Notes: generated by a model from the sequence alone, not told the origin. DNA of 64,000 bases from JACCXG01 sp963785755 (GCA_963785755.1 CAWAXG010000056.1:1-64000), one strand, 5' to 3'. Counted from the stretch's first letter, positions 33,171 to 42,608 are shown. Numbers and translations: made by a program.

Positions 33171-34973
33171 TCAACGCTGCAGCGTCAGGTCGATCGTGCG
33201 GGCGCCGATCCAGCCGCCGCTTTCGCGTGCCGCGACGGTGAGGCGGTATTTCGCCGGGGTTGGGGCATCGACTTCGACAGGGATCTCCACGTTGTCGCTC
33301 TTCAGCAGCGCCTCGAGCTGGGTGGCGTTCAGGCGCAGGCCGACGTCCTTGCCGAAAAGCGGTTTGCCGCCGAACAGGGCGCCCTTTTCATCACGCAGCG
33401 TCGCATGCACGGTGATGTCGGCGACGTGTCCACGGTCGGATGGTGTGAACCGGATCGCCGAGGGCGGCACGAACGCGACGATGCGGAGCTTGCCGCTGGG
33501 GGTGAACGACGCATCGATTTCGAGCCCGGTCTGTTCGAAAGCGGCCGGCGTGCGCAGCGCCTGTTCGATGTCCCTCGTCGCGATCTCTTTCGGTGTCGCG
33601 GCATAGTAGCCGCGCCGGTAGCGCAGATCGAGCTCGGGCCGCCGCAGCCGCACTTCGATCTTGTGGTAGGTCCCGGTCTTCGGCGTGACCGCCGGCCGGT
33701 AGCCAATCAGGTAGTACTCGCCCGCATCCACCCAGGCGCGCCGCAGGCCGGCCGACAGATCGTTCGTGTTCAGGAACGACTGGCCGCCGGTATCGCCGGC
33801 AACCGCCCGCAGGAACTCCTGCGGCAGCGTGGTCTCGAGCGCGACGAAGCGCTGCAGTTGTCCGCTCCGTGTCGACCTGACCGAAACCCTTTGCGTGGCC
33901 TGCGCCGACGTGGTCACCAGGCCGCGCGGATCGATCGTGTAGAAGGAGACCTGCGAACGGTTGGCGGAATCGATCAGCCCTTGCACCGTTGCCGGCGCAT
34001 CGAATGCCGCCGCCGCCGGGGAGAGCTCCTCGGCGACCCGGCGCCGCAGACTGCCAGCGGACTGGTCGCGGCCCGTCGCACCCATCCGTTTGGGCGCGCC
34101 GGCCGGGTCGGTGCCAGCGCACGCGGCATTCGCGGACGTCGCGAGCTCGACGATGTGGTTGAGCGGATCGAGCGCGTAGCCGGTGGAGTAGAGGACCACG
34201 TGCTTTCGGCCGGGCGTTGCGGCCATGGCCCGCGACAGCGCTTTCATGCCGTCGGCCATCGCGGTCAGCTGTCTCCGATTGTCGAACATCATTGCCTTGC
34301 CGAGGGCGATCAACTGCTCGAAGGCCGGCATCGGGTCGATCGGGCTCGCGGCGGCATCACAGAGCAGGTCCGCGGCGTCCAGCATCTGCGCAAAGCCGAC
34401 CGGGGTACCGGCCGGCCCGGGCAAGGCGCCGAGCGACGCGCTGATCGCCGCGCGATCGGTCGTGAACGGCTGATGAATGGTCAGGCCGTCGGCGACGCTG
34501 GCGATCAGCACCCGCGCCTCCGCCGGCAGGTCCTTCTGGACCATTCCCACGATGACTTCTCGCACGCGGCCGATGGCGTCGGCAGGGATCGTGGACATGT
34601 CGAGGACGATCGCGATCGCGGCGCCGTCGGACGCGCCCGCCCCACCCGGGCGCGAGGTCTCCGCGGGAGTGGTGCTGGGGCTGGCCGGCCGGGCCGGTTC
34701 GCCGGCCGATGGGGCGACTGCACCGTCTACGCGCGCGCTGCCACGCGTCAGCCGCACGAACTGCAGCTTCTGCGGGCGTCCATCCTCGAGCAGCTCGATG
34801 TCGGCTGGCTGTAGATCGCCAACGAACTGGCCGGTCCGGTCGGTCGCGACGAGGTCGACCACGACCAGCTCCGAGTCGACGCGAAAGACGGGCGGCGCCT
34901 GCGTCGCGGACGGAACGCCGAGCGCGACCGCGATCAGTCCTGCCGACGCTGTCCAGAGTCGAGCGGCCATCAC
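33171..34973 (-). CDS. Secreted VWFA-related Acidobacterial-domain protein
   Basis: The 600-residue protein has a signal peptide (MMAARLWTASAGLIAVALGV). The opening of the mature protein is VFRVDSELVVVDLVATDRTG, followed by the Ig-like IELLEDGRPQKLQF. The VWA domain has AIAIVLDMSTIPADA, with a degenerate metal site (DMSTI in place of DxSxS). Then come YSTGYALDPL, the conserved FYTIDPRGLVTT, and YYLIGYRPAVTPKTGTYHKI. These are the standard marks of the family found in large numbers in acidobacteria. The C-terminal 150 residues are beta-rich. Substrate and partner are unknown. A paralogue is encoded at 49609. Confidence 0.9.
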   Translation of the reverse strand: MMAARLWTASAGLIAVALGVPSATQAPPVFRVDSELVVVDLVATDRTGQFVGDLQPADIELLEDGRPQKLQFVRLTRGSARVDGAVAPSAGEPARPASPSTTPAETSRPGGAGASDGAAIAIVLDMSTIPADAIGRVREVIVGMVQKDLPAEARVLIASVADGLTIHQPFTTDRAAISASLGALPGPAGTPVGFAQMLDAADLLCDAAASPIDPMPAFEQLIALGKAMMFDNRRQLTAMADGMKALSRAMAATPGRKHVVLYSTGYALDPLNHIVELATSANAACAGTDPAGAPKRMGATGRDQSAGSLRRRVAEELSPAAAAFDAPATVQGLIDSANRSQVSFYTIDPRGLVTTSAQATQRVSVRSTRSGQLQRFVALETTLPQEFLRAVAGDTGGQSFLNTNDLSAGLRRAWVDAGEYYLIGYRPAVTPKTGTYHKIEVRLRRPELDLRYRRGYYAATPKEIATRDIEQALRTPAAFEQTGLEIDASFTPSGKLRIVAFVPPSAIRFTPSDRGHVADITVHATLRDEKGALFGGKPLFGKDVGLRLNATQLEALLKSDNVEIPVEVDAPTPAKYRLTVAARESGGWIGARTIDLTLQR

Positions 34974-35152
34974 ACCGCCTCCCTACGGCGCCATTTGACA
35001 CCAGCCGGAGGAGCCGCGGCAACCGCCGCCGGCGCGTGCCCTCGTGCGGCCCGGCTGACCGCGGCGACATTGGCTTGATAACGGGGTATTCTTGCCGTAA
35101 CCTTGACGTTCCCTGTGATCGTAGGCTTCTGCATTCGGGCGTTCATCAGTTC

Positions 35153-35782
35153 TTGCCGGAACTAGCTTCCATCGCCATCGACTTCGCGATCGTCCTCGTG
35201 GCGTTGACCATCCACGAGGCCGCACACGCCTGGACCGCCGATCGACTCGGCGATCCGACGGCCCGCATGCTTGGACGGATTTCGCTGAACCCGATCGTGC
35301 ACATCGATCCGATCGGGACCCTCCTGCTGCCAGCGCTGGCGGCCTATACCGACTTGCCAATCATCGGATGGGCGAAGCCCGTGCCGGTCAATACCAGCCG
35401 CTTGAGCCACCCGCGCCGCGACTTCATGATCATCGCGGCCGCCGGGCCGTTGAGCAACATGGCGCAGGCGATCGTGTGCGCCGGGCTGTACCATATCGCC
35501 ATCGAGGTGGTGTCCGGGCAGGGAAGCCCGCCGGTCACGCTGGAGATTCTCCGGCAGGCTGTCGTGATCAATCTGCTGCTGGCATTCTTCAATCTCATCC
35601 CGATCCCGCCGCTCGACGGCGGCAATGTCCTTGCGGGTCTGGTCCCCGAGCGCGCCGCCGCGGTGATTGACACGATGCGGCAATTCGGCTTCATTCTTCT
35701 CTACGTGCTGATGTTGAGCGGGATTCTGAACCAGTTGATCATTCCGCCCACGCGATTCTTTCTGGGCGTGCTGCTGCCGTGA
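35153..35782 (+). CDS. Site-2 protease family (M50) membrane metalloprotease
   Basis: This protein of about 209 residues is an M50-type intramembrane metalloprotease of the small Rv-like/YwhC group. The zinc motif HEAAH sits in the first helix (LVALTIHEAAHAWTADRLGD). NPIVHIDPIGTLLLP follows, and the third zinc ligand is in FFNLIPIPPLDGG. The start is uncertain: TTG 35153 gives the family-typical MPELASIAIDFAIVLVALTI, and no ATG is available nearby. The stop overlaps the trpS GTG by four bases. Such enzymes in this position are conserved next to trpS and scpA in many bacteria. Confidence 0.88.
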   Translation: MPELASIAIDFAIVLVALTIHEAAHAWTADRLGDPTARMLGRISLNPIVHIDPIGTLLLPALAAYTDLPIIGWAKPVPVNTSRLSHPRRDFMIIAAAGPLSNMAQAIVCAGLYHIAIEVVSGQGSPPVTLEILRQAVVINLLLAFFNLIPIPPLDGGNVLAGLVPERAAAVIDTMRQFGFILLYVLMLSGILNQLIIPPTRFFLGVLLP

Positions 35783-36768
35783 AGCCGCGCGTGGTATCGG
35801 GAATGCGCCCGACCGGGAAACTGCATCTCGGCCACCTGGTGGGCGCGCTCGAGAACTGGGCCTCGCTCCAGGACAAGTACGACTGCTTCTACTTCGTCGC
35901 CGACTGGCACGCGCTGACCAGCGACTACGCCGATACCAAGGAGATCGTCGCCAACGCGTATGACCTGGTTGCCGACTGGGTTGCGGCGGGTCTCGATCCG
36001 GAACGCAGCACGTTGTTCGTCCAGTCGCTGGTGCCCGAGCATGCCGAGCTCTACCTGCTCCTCTCGATGACCATTCCGACGCCCTGGCTCGAGCGGGTTC
36101 CGACCTACAAAGAGCAGATCGAGCAGCTGTCGGAAAAGGATCTCTCGACGCTCGGGTTTCTCGGCTACCCGCTGCTCCAGACCGCGGACATCATCATCTA
36201 CAACGCGCATTTCGTGCCGGTCGGCGAAGACCAGGTCCCGCATCTCGAATTGAGCCGCGAGATCGTCCGGCGCTTCCACAATTTCTATGGCGAGCTGTTC
36301 GTGGAGCCACAGCCGCTGCTGACGACGTTCCCGCGCCTGCCCGGGCTCGACAACCGGAAGATGTCGAAGAGTTATGGCAACACCATCAACCTCTCCGACG
36401 ACAGCAAGACCGTCGAGCAGAAGGTCAGACAGATGTACACGGACCCGAAGCGGATCCGCGCCGATATTCCCGGCACGGTCGAAGGCAATCCCGTGTTCGT
36501 CTACCACGATGCGTTCAATCCCGACGTGGCCGAGGTCGAGGATCTGAAAACGCGCTACCGCGCGGGCAAGGTCGGCGACGTCGAAGTGAAGACGAAGCTC
36601 GCGAAGGCGCTGAACGCGCATCTCGAGCCGATTCGCGCCAGGCGGGCCGACGTGCTGGCCAACCCCGCCCGGCTCCAGGAGATCCTCGCCGAAGGCTCGA
36701 AAAAGGCCCGTGCCGTTGCGATCGAGACGATGGAACGCGTGCGGAGGGCTGTCAGGCTCAACTACTGA
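35779..36768 (+). CDS. trpS: Tryptophanyl-tRNA synthetase
   Basis: This 329-residue class I enzyme charges tRNA-Trp. The signature HIGH is HLGH in RPTGKLHLGHLVGALENW, and KMSKS is in NRKMSKSYGNTINLSD. The substrate-binding segments FVADWHALTSDY and PLLQTADIIIYNA are present. GTG 35779 overlaps the upstream stop (GTGA). The next gene, scpA, starts 158 bases later. Length matches the bacterial type. Confidence 0.98.
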   Translation: MKPRVVSGMRPTGKLHLGHLVGALENWASLQDKYDCFYFVADWHALTSDYADTKEIVANAYDLVADWVAAGLDPERSTLFVQSLVPEHAELYLLLSMTIPTPWLERVPTYKEQIEQLSEKDLSTLGFLGYPLLQTADIIIYNAHFVPVGEDQVPHLELSREIVRRFHNFYGELFVEPQPLLTTFPRLPGLDNRKMSKSYGNTINLSDDSKTVEQKVRQMYTDPKRIRADIPGTVEGNPVFVYHDAFNPDVAEVEDLKTRYRAGKVGDVEVKTKLAKALNAHLEPIRARRADVLANPARLQEILAEGSKKARAVAIETMERVRRAVRLNY

Positions 36769-36925
36769 CGTGCGCCGGTTGCCAAGAGCGCCCCGAGTGC
36801 CAATATTGAAGCTGGGGAACGGGTGAGCAGGGCGGCTAGGGCATCCGGCCTTGGGGGATGGCCGCGGCGAGAATCGTAGCGATCCGATTGATGATGATGG
36901 CAATCTTGGCGGTGGTGGGCAATCC

Positions 36926-37723
36926 ATGACTGACCCCGAATTCGAATCAATCCTCGAGGCGTACCCGGTCAGGCTCGAAAACTTCGAGGGCCCGCTCGAC
37001 CTCCTGCTCCATCTCATCAGGAAGCACGAGGTAAATGTCTACGACATCCCGATCGCCCTGATCACGCAGCAGTATCTCGACTACATCGACCTGATGCAGG
37101 AGATGAATCTCGACGTCGCCGGGGAGTTCCTGGTGATGGCCGCCACGCTGATCCACATCAAGTCGAGAATGCTCCTGCCGCGGCCGGATCCGGCGCAGGA
37201 AGACGCTGAAGAGGATCCGCGCGAGGCGCTGGTGCGCCGGCTGCTCGAGCATCAGAAGTTCAAGGCGGCCGCCGAGCTCCTGCACGAGCGCGAGACGCTG
37301 CGCAGCGCGCAGTGGACCCGGCCCGACGGCCCGATCGCGCAGATCGCGGGGGAGGCCCCCGAACCCGAGATCGAGGTCGATCTGTTCAGCTTGATCACCG
37401 CATTCCGCAGCGTGGTCGAACGCGCCAAGCAACGGCCGAAGATGTACCTCCCGGGCGAGCAGATTCCGATCGAGGAGCGGATCGACCAGCTGCTGGCCAT
37501 GCTCTCGGAGACGCAGGCCTGCGGATTCGAAGATCTCTTTGCCGACATGCAGTCGCGCGCCGGCATGATCGTCACCTTCCTGGCGCTCCTGGAAATGATC
37601 CGGCTGAAGCTCATTCGCGTGTTTCAATCGGGGGCGATGGGAGCGGTCCGTATCTACAAGCGCGCCCGGCCGTCGGATGCGCCCAAGCCGCTTGGCGATC
37701 CCGACTTCGGGAACGTCTCGTAA
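36926..37723 (+). CDS. scpA: Segregation and condensation protein A
   Basis: This 265-residue kleisin subunit bridges the SMC ATPase heads in chromosome condensation. The hallmark start is RLENFEGPLDLLLHLIRKHE with VYDIPIALITQQYLDYI. It continues LAGEFLVMAATLIHIKSRMLLP-like sequence (VAGEFLVMAATLIHIKSRML). The C-terminal winged-helix part includes VTFLALLEMIRLKLIRVFQ. ATG 36926 begins the conserved N-terminus; the open frame upstream of it has no resemblance. scpB follows by 50 bases. Confidence 0.96.
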   Translation: MTDPEFESILEAYPVRLENFEGPLDLLLHLIRKHEVNVYDIPIALITQQYLDYIDLMQEMNLDVAGEFLVMAATLIHIKSRMLLPRPDPAQEDAEEDPREALVRRLLEHQKFKAAAELLHERETLRSAQWTRPDGPIAQIAGEAPEPEIEVDLFSLITAFRSVVERAKQRPKMYLPGEQIPIEERIDQLLAMLSETQACGFEDLFADMQSRAGMIVTFLALLEMIRLKLIRVFQSGAMGAVRIYKRARPSDAPKPLGDPDFGNVS

Positions 37724-37773
37724 CGGCTGTGGACGGCGAGTTTCGTAATGTTGGCGATTGAGGAACTGACCCC

Positions 37774-38436
37774 GTGTCCGATCATCTGAAACCCATCGTC
37801 GAAGCGCTGATATTCGCATCGCCCGAGCCGGTGACGCGCAAGACCCTCTACAAGCTGCTGGAAGGGGAGACCAAGGAAGACGTCGATGCCGCGCTCCTGG
37901 CCGTGAAAGCGGACTACGAGTCGACACGCGGCCTGCAGATGGTCGAGGTCGCGGGCGGGTATCAGATCGTGACCCGGCCCGAGCTGCACGAATGGGTGCG
38001 CAAGCTCTTCCACGATCGCACGACGCAGAAGCTGTCGGTGCAGGCGCTCGAAACACTCGCGGTGATTGCCTACAAGCAGCCGGTGACGTCTGCCGAGATC
38101 GCCGAGATTCGTGGCGTCACGAGCAGCGGCGGCGTGCTCTCGACCCTCATCGAGCGTCGGCTCATCAAGGCCGTCGGCCGGAAGCAGGTCATCGGCCGGC
38201 CGTTCATGTACGCGACCACCCGCGAGTTCCTGGAGCGGTTCGGGCTGAGCGACCTGAGCGATCTGCCGAAAGTCGAGGAGTTGTCCGACGCGCTCGGGTT
38301 CGAGCTTCCGATGGCGCTCGCCGAGCCGGCGCAAACGACGACGCCGTTGCCGTTCGACAGCGAAGCGGCCTCGGACGCGACGGGCGTGGACGCGCAGTCG
38401 GAACGGGCGGAGCCAGCGGAAGAAAAAGTGCATTGA
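37774..38436 (+). CDS. scpB: Segregation and condensation protein B
   Basis: This 220-residue protein dimerises and binds ScpA in the SMC complex. It has two winged-helix domains. The first reads IVEALIFASPEPVTRKTLYK. The second carries the family motif SVQALETLAVIAYKQPVTSAE followed by EIRGVTSSGGVLSTLIERRLIK and GRPFMYATTREFLERFGL. The C-terminal 40 residues are Ala/Pro-rich and acidic, probably disordered. The start is GTG 37774. It is followed by the pseudouridine synthase after three bases. Confidence 0.97.
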   Translation: MSDHLKPIVEALIFASPEPVTRKTLYKLLEGETKEDVDAALLAVKADYESTRGLQMVEVAGGYQIVTRPELHEWVRKLFHDRTTQKLSVQALETLAVIAYKQPVTSAEIAEIRGVTSSGGVLSTLIERRLIKAVGRKQVIGRPFMYATTREFLERFGLSDLSDLPKVEELSDALGFELPMALAEPAQTTTPLPFDSEAASDATGVDAQSERAEPAEEKVH

Positions 38437-38439
38437 TGC

Positions 38440-39279
38440 ATGGCCGAGCGGCTTCAGAAGATTCTCTCGGCCGCGGGCATTGCGTCCCGTCGCGCGGCGG
38501 AATCGCTGATTGCGCAAGGGCGCGTCAGCGTCAACGGCACGACCGTCACCGCGCTGGGCACGAAGGCCGATCCTGACGCCGACGATATCCGCGTCGATGG
38601 CCGGCGGGTCAAGAGCCCGCAGCGACGCCGCTATCTGCTCCTCTACAAACCTCGCGGCTACATCACCACCCGATCCGATCCGCAGCGCCGTCCCACCGTC
38701 ATCGATCTCGTCTCGAAAGGCGGCGTGCGCGAGTACGTCTATCCGGTCGGCCGGCTTGATTACGAGTCCGAAGGCCTGCTGCTGCTGACGAGCGACGGCG
38801 ATCTGGCCGCGCGATTGACCCATCCCCGCCATGCGGTCGAACGCGAATATGAAGTTCGGGTCCGGGGCGTGCCGAATGATCACGAGCTCGATCGCCTGTC
38901 GCGAGGGATTTCGCTCGACGGCCGGCGGACGGCGCCCGCTCACGTCCAGCTGAAAAAGGTCATCGACGCAGAGAGCGGCCTGCAGGCGTTGCTGTCATTC
39001 GTGATTCGCGAGGGACGCAACCGGCAGGTGCGGGACATGTGCGATGCGATCGGCCATCCCGTCGTTCGCCTGCGCCGCGTTCGCATCGGCCCAATCGAGG
39101 ACGACCACATCCGCCCGGGGGAGTTCCGGGATCTGACTCCGCGCGAGGTGGCCCTGCTGCGCAAGGTCTCGGCGGACGGTAGTCACAGCCTTCCCCGGAC
39201 TATAGAGGCGCCGCCCAGAAGCGAATCAGGCGCCAGATCTCGACCAGGCCGGGCGGGTGGTCGACCTCGGCGTGCGTGA
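38440..39279 (+). CDS. rluB: RsuA/RluB family rRNA pseudouridine synthase
   Basis: This 279-residue enzyme isomerises uridine in 23S or 16S rRNA. It has an S4 RNA-binding domain (MAERLQKILSAAGIASRRAA) and the catalytic domain with YPVGRLDYESEGLLLLTSDG, where the aspartate is the catalytic residue. RKVIDAESGLQ-like and REGRNRQVRDMCDAIGHPV motifs follow. The rluB name rests on the scpA-scpB-rluB neighbourhood; the paralogous RsuA/RluE functions are not excluded. The conserved part ends near LTPREVALLRKV (about 39165). The last 37 residues are Arg/Pro-rich, and the final 80 bases overlap the convergent hydrolase gene. Confidence 0.93.
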   Translation: MAERLQKILSAAGIASRRAAESLIAQGRVSVNGTTVTALGTKADPDADDIRVDGRRVKSPQRRRYLLLYKPRGYITTRSDPQRRPTVIDLVSKGGVREYVYPVGRLDYESEGLLLLTSDGDLAARLTHPRHAVEREYEVRVRGVPNDHELDRLSRGISLDGRRTAPAHVQLKKVIDAESGLQALLSFVIREGRNRQVRDMCDAIGHPVVRLRRVRIGPIEDDHIRPGEFRDLTPREVALLRKVSADGSHSLPRTIEAPPRSESGARSRPGRAGGRPRRA

Positions 39280-40402
39280 TGAGCGGCGTCGCGAGCTGCA
39301 GCACGGCGGCGCCGCGCTTCCGGAGATCGGCGGCGAGCACGACCGATTCGGCGGCAGGAATCACGTTGTCGTCGGCGCCGTGAAGAAGGTAGACGGGCGC
39401 GCGCGGCGGCGGATTACGCTCTGCCGACAGCGCCGCATCGCCGCCGAGGGCGCTGACGTGCGGCAGCAGCGCCGCACCGAGTCGATCGACGTTCCGCTCG
39501 TTGACCCACGTCATGAAGGTCCGTGCCGGTTCGGGCAGCGCCTCGCCCAGTTGTTTCGCGCGCGCGAATTCAGCGGTCCCTTTCGCCTTGTCCACCATGT
39601 CGAGATGCGAGGCCTGAAGGAAGGAGCGGATCGCCTCTCTGAGCGGCTGCACCTGGTCGGCAGGCACCACGCGATCGGCCACGCCGAGCAGAATGATCAC
39701 GACGCCATAGTCGTGCGGCGGCCGCATCGTTCCATCCGGCTGCTGTCCGGTGCACAGATACCGCAGCGTCCGGGGCAGATCGCCGTGCCCGCCGAATGAC
39801 AGGACCCAGGCGGCGCGGTCGCCCATCCGCGAGGCGGCCACGACGGCAAGCCCGCCACCGAAACTGATCCCCATCAAGCCGACGGTGCGATCGTCAGCCG
39901 GCAGGCGATCGCGCCACTGCTGCCCGACCCAGTCGGCGGCATCTTCGATCATGTCGGTGGTTCGCGGCGTGATCTGGTAGCGGGCGAGATCGGGGAGCTC
40001 CGCGGTGGTGACCGGATGCCCGGTGGCGGCAATCTCGCGCGCGAAGTTGATCAGACGCGGCTCGTCTACTCCGCCGGCATGGACGCCGGGGACGAGCAGA
40101 ATCGGCCGGCCGCTGACATCCGCCGGCAGGTAGACGCGGCCGCGGAGTTCCCCACCGCGCCAGCGAATCTCGGTCTGTGATTCCGCGACCTGTTCCGCCT
40201 CGAGCCTGGCGGCCGATCGCGCAATGCCCTGCATCCCCGCAGCGCGAACCACGAACGCCGCGGCTTCGAAGTAGTCCTGCGCGGCGGCGTAGGTCATGAC
40301 CGCCAGCGCCGGAGGAAGGAGCAGGATCGCCAGACGCTTGCGGCCGCGACTCAGCACGCCGGGATCATACCCATTTGCGGCAGGGACGGCCTCGAAAGCC
40401 AT
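39200..40402 (-). CDS. Alpha/beta hydrolase, membrane-anchored
   Basis: The protein has an N-terminal hydrophobic anchor (LAILLLPPALAVMTYAAAQD). The alpha/beta hydrolase domain has an oxyanion region LLVPGVHAGG, the nucleophile elbow GISFGGG, an acid region in YLLHGADDNVIP, and a histidine in LITHAEVDHP. It resembles dienelactone hydrolase or acyl-peptidase-type proteins. I prefer ATG 40402, because the frame up to 40444 would overlap the divergent cmk start. Its 3' end overlaps the last 80 bases of the pseudouridine synthase gene on the other strand. Confidence 0.82.
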   Translation of the reverse strand: MAFEAVPAANGYDPGVLSRGRKRLAILLLPPALAVMTYAAAQDYFEAAAFVVRAAGMQGIARSAARLEAEQVAESQTEIRWRGGELRGRVYLPADVSGRPILLVPGVHAGGVDEPRLINFAREIAATGHPVTTAELPDLARYQITPRTTDMIEDAADWVGQQWRDRLPADDRTVGLMGISFGGGLAVVAASRMGDRAAWVLSFGGHGDLPRTLRYLCTGQQPDGTMRPPHDYGVVIILLGVADRVVPADQVQPLREAIRSFLQASHLDMVDKAKGTAEFARAKQLGEALPEPARTFMTWVNERNVDRLGAALLPHVSALGGDAALSAERNPPPRAPVYLLHGADDNVIPAAESVVLAADLRKRGAAVLQLATPLITHAEVDHPPGLVEIWRLIRFWAAPL

Positions 40403-40424
40403 ACTGGTGATAGCGTAGGGGAGG

Positions 40425-41109
40425 ATGACTCGAGAGCTCATCATCGCGATCGACGGTCCGTCCGGCGCGGGGAAGGGAACGATCGCGCGAGCCGTCGCGG
40501 CGCGGCTGCAGGTACCGTCACATCGATACCGGGGCGATGTATCGGGCCGTCGCCTGGAAGGCGATGCAGCAGGGCGTGGATATTCGCGCCGAGGCCGCCA
40601 CCGCGGCGATCGCGGAACGAGCGGCGTTCGAGCTCGATCAGGGCCGGGTGTTCATCGATGGTCACGACGTGACCCGCGCGATCCGCACACAGGAGATCGA
40701 CGCGGCCGCGGCGCACGTCGCGCGGCATCCGGCCGTGCGGCGCGTGCTGGTCGCGCGCCAGCGGAACCTCGGGATCGGCGGCGGCATTGTCATGGAAGGA
40801 CGCGACATCGGAACCGCGGTCTTTCCGGACGCCGACATCAAGATCTTCCTGGATGCCTCCCCGGAAGAGCGTGCACGCCGCCGCGCCAACGACCCCGCCC
40901 ATCGCGCGTCGGAACCGGGCGGACTCAGCGATGTGGCCACTGCGCTCGCGGAACGGGATCGGATCGACTCGACCCGTGCTGCCTCGCCGCTCGCCCGCGC
41001 GGCCGACGCGCATCACATCGAGACGACCGGCCTTGGCGTCGACGCGGTGGTGGACCGCGTGATGGCCACCATCGAGGCCGTCCTGAGCCGGCGGCCCTCG
41101 CACATTTGA
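40425..41109 (+). CDS. cmk: Cytidylate kinase, interrupted by a +1 frameshift
   Basis: CMP/dCMP kinase supplies pyrimidine nucleoside diphosphates. The first 30 codons from ATG 40425 encode IIAIDGPSGAGKGTIARAVA, the P-loop. The rest lies in the next frame: TGAMYRAVAWKAMQ, VFIDGHDVTRAIRTQEI, GGGIVMEGRDIGTAVFPDAD and ERARRRANDPAHRA. Removing one C at about 40519 restores the consensus VPYIDTGAMYRAV exactly. Total length (685 bases) fits a single extra base. The gene is intact otherwise, and GGGGAGG lies right before the ATG. As cmk is normally needed for growth, an assembly error or a second functional copy should be considered before real inactivation. Confidence 0.92.
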
Positions 41110-41188
41110 CATCGAGACGGAGCCGGCGGCTGAGCCGCGCGCCCCATCCAATCACCCCGCGGATAAACGGTCTCGAAGGCGGCGGCGT

Positions 41189-42493
41189 ATGACCGCCTGG
41201 AGGGGACGCGTGTATCGAAAGCTGCACAAAAATATCGTCGTAGCGGCGGTTGCCGCGATGTACTTGCCGCTCGCCGCGCAGGGGACCGGTGAAAAATTCT
41301 GGCCGCAGTGGCGTGGGCCGCACGCGAGCGGCGTCTCCCGCTCCGCGACTCCGCCGATCGAGTGGGGCGAGGGGAAGAACATCCGCTGGAAGATCGATCT
41401 GCCCGGCCGCGGCGCATCCACGCCGGTCATCTGGGGGGATCGGGTCTATGTTTCGACTGCAGTCCCCGTCGGCGGCACAGGCGCTCGCGCGCAGCATCGG
41501 TTCCTCGTCATGGCGGTCAACCGTCAGGACGGAAAGGTCGTGTGGCAGCACACCGCCCGCGAGGAAGCGCCGCACGAGGGCACTCATCAGGAATTCGGGA
41601 CGATGGCCTCGGCTTCGGCGGTCACCGACGGGCAGCACGTCATCGCGTCGTTCGAATCGCGCGGCATCTATGCGCTCGACATGAACGGCAAGCTCGTCTG
41701 GCAGAAGGATCTCGGCGACAAGACGATGCGAAACGAGTTCGGCGAAGGGTCGTCGCCTGCGCTCTACAAGGACAAGCTGTTCATCGTCTGGGACCATCAG
41801 GGCGAGTCGTTCATCGTGGCGTTGAATAAGGCGACGGGGGCGGAGCTGTGGCGGTCGAAGCGTGACGAGATCGACAGCTGGGCGACCCCGCTGGTCGTCG
41901 AGAGCGGCGGCAAGGCGCAGGTCGTGACCGGGGCGATGCGCCGCGTTCGCGCCTACGACGCCGACACCGGCGCGGTGGTGTGGGAAACCGGCGGCCTCAC
42001 GATGAATCCGATCCCGTCTCCGGTGTCGGCCGACGGCCTGGTGTTCCTGATGAGTGGATTCCGCGGCAACAGTCTGAAGGCGATCAAATTCGGCGACGCG
42101 AAGGGTGACATCACCGGAACGCCAAACGTGGTCTGGTCGCTCGATCGCGACACGCCGTACGTGCCTTCGCCGCTGCTCTACGATGGCGTGCTCTATTTCC
42201 TCAAGAGCAACAACGGACTGCTGTCGGCGTTCGAAGCCAAGACGGGCAAGCCGCTCTACCAGGCGCAGCGCATCGACGCACTCCCCAGCGTATTCGCCTC
42301 ACCGGTCGGCGCCGCGGGCCGCGTCTATCTTGTCGGACAACAGGGCACCGCGGTCGTGCTGAAGCACGGTCCGTCTCTCGAAGTCCTGGCGACGAACACG
42401 CTCAAGGACAAGTTCGACGCGTCACCGGCGCTGGTCGATCGCGAGATGTATCTGAGGGGGTATGAGAATCTCTATTGCGTGGCGGAAAAATGA
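41189..42493 (+). CDS. PQQ-type beta-propeller repeat protein
   Basis: The 434-residue exported protein has a weak signal-like N-terminus (KLHKNIVVAAVAAMYLPLAA) and an eight-bladed-type propeller. The opening WPQWRGPHASGVS and the blades with WGDRVYVSTAV, VVWQHTAREEAPHEGTHQEF, LVWQKDLGD and VVWETGGLT carry the PQQ-like tryptophan docking motifs. These outer-membrane or periplasmic proteins often act as scaffolds (BamB-like) or sugar or alcohol dehydrogenase relatives, but no catalytic residues are seen. It lies between cmk and the DUF6335 gene and interrupts the usual cmk-rpsA pair. Confidence 0.85.
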   Translation: MTAWRGRVYRKLHKNIVVAAVAAMYLPLAAQGTGEKFWPQWRGPHASGVSRSATPPIEWGEGKNIRWKIDLPGRGASTPVIWGDRVYVSTAVPVGGTGARAQHRFLVMAVNRQDGKVVWQHTAREEAPHEGTHQEFGTMASASAVTDGQHVIASFESRGIYALDMNGKLVWQKDLGDKTMRNEFGEGSSPALYKDKLFIVWDHQGESFIVALNKATGAELWRSKRDEIDSWATPLVVESGGKAQVVTGAMRRVRAYDADTGAVVWETGGLTMNPIPSPVSADGLVFLMSGFRGNSLKAIKFGDAKGDITGTPNVVWSLDRDTPYVPSPLLYDGVLYFLKSNNGLLSAFEAKTGKPLYQAQRIDALPSVFASPVGAAGRVYLVGQQGTAVVLKHGPSLEVLATNTLKDKFDASPALVDREMYLRGYENLYCVAEK

Positions 42494-42562
42494 ACGGGGA
42501 AAAAGTTGCCAGTTACCAGTAGCCAGTTGAGAATTCAAGTTGATCGATGCACTGGCACTGGC

Positions 42563-42597
42563 AACTGGCAACTGGCAACTGGCAACTGGCAACTGGC
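42563..42597. repeat. Tandem array of five AACTGGC heptamers
   Basis: Five exact copies of AACTGGC occupy 42563-42597, preceded by related sequence (GTTGCCAGTTACCAGTAGCC from about 42504) in the opposite sense. It sits in the spacer between the convergent PQQ-propeller and DUF6335 genes. No spacers separate the units, so it is not a CRISPR array. Confidence 0.92.
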
Positions 42598-42608
42598 GCA
42601 GAACTGCG

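Noticed and set aside
40425..41192. A programmed frameshift in cmk
   Set aside because: There is no recognised slippery sequence or stop codon at the junction; a single inserted C is a simpler reading.
42563..42597. CRISPR-like array
   Set aside because: The seven-base units are directly adjacent with no spacers, and there are no cas genes. The same applies to the arrays at 20289 and 53888.
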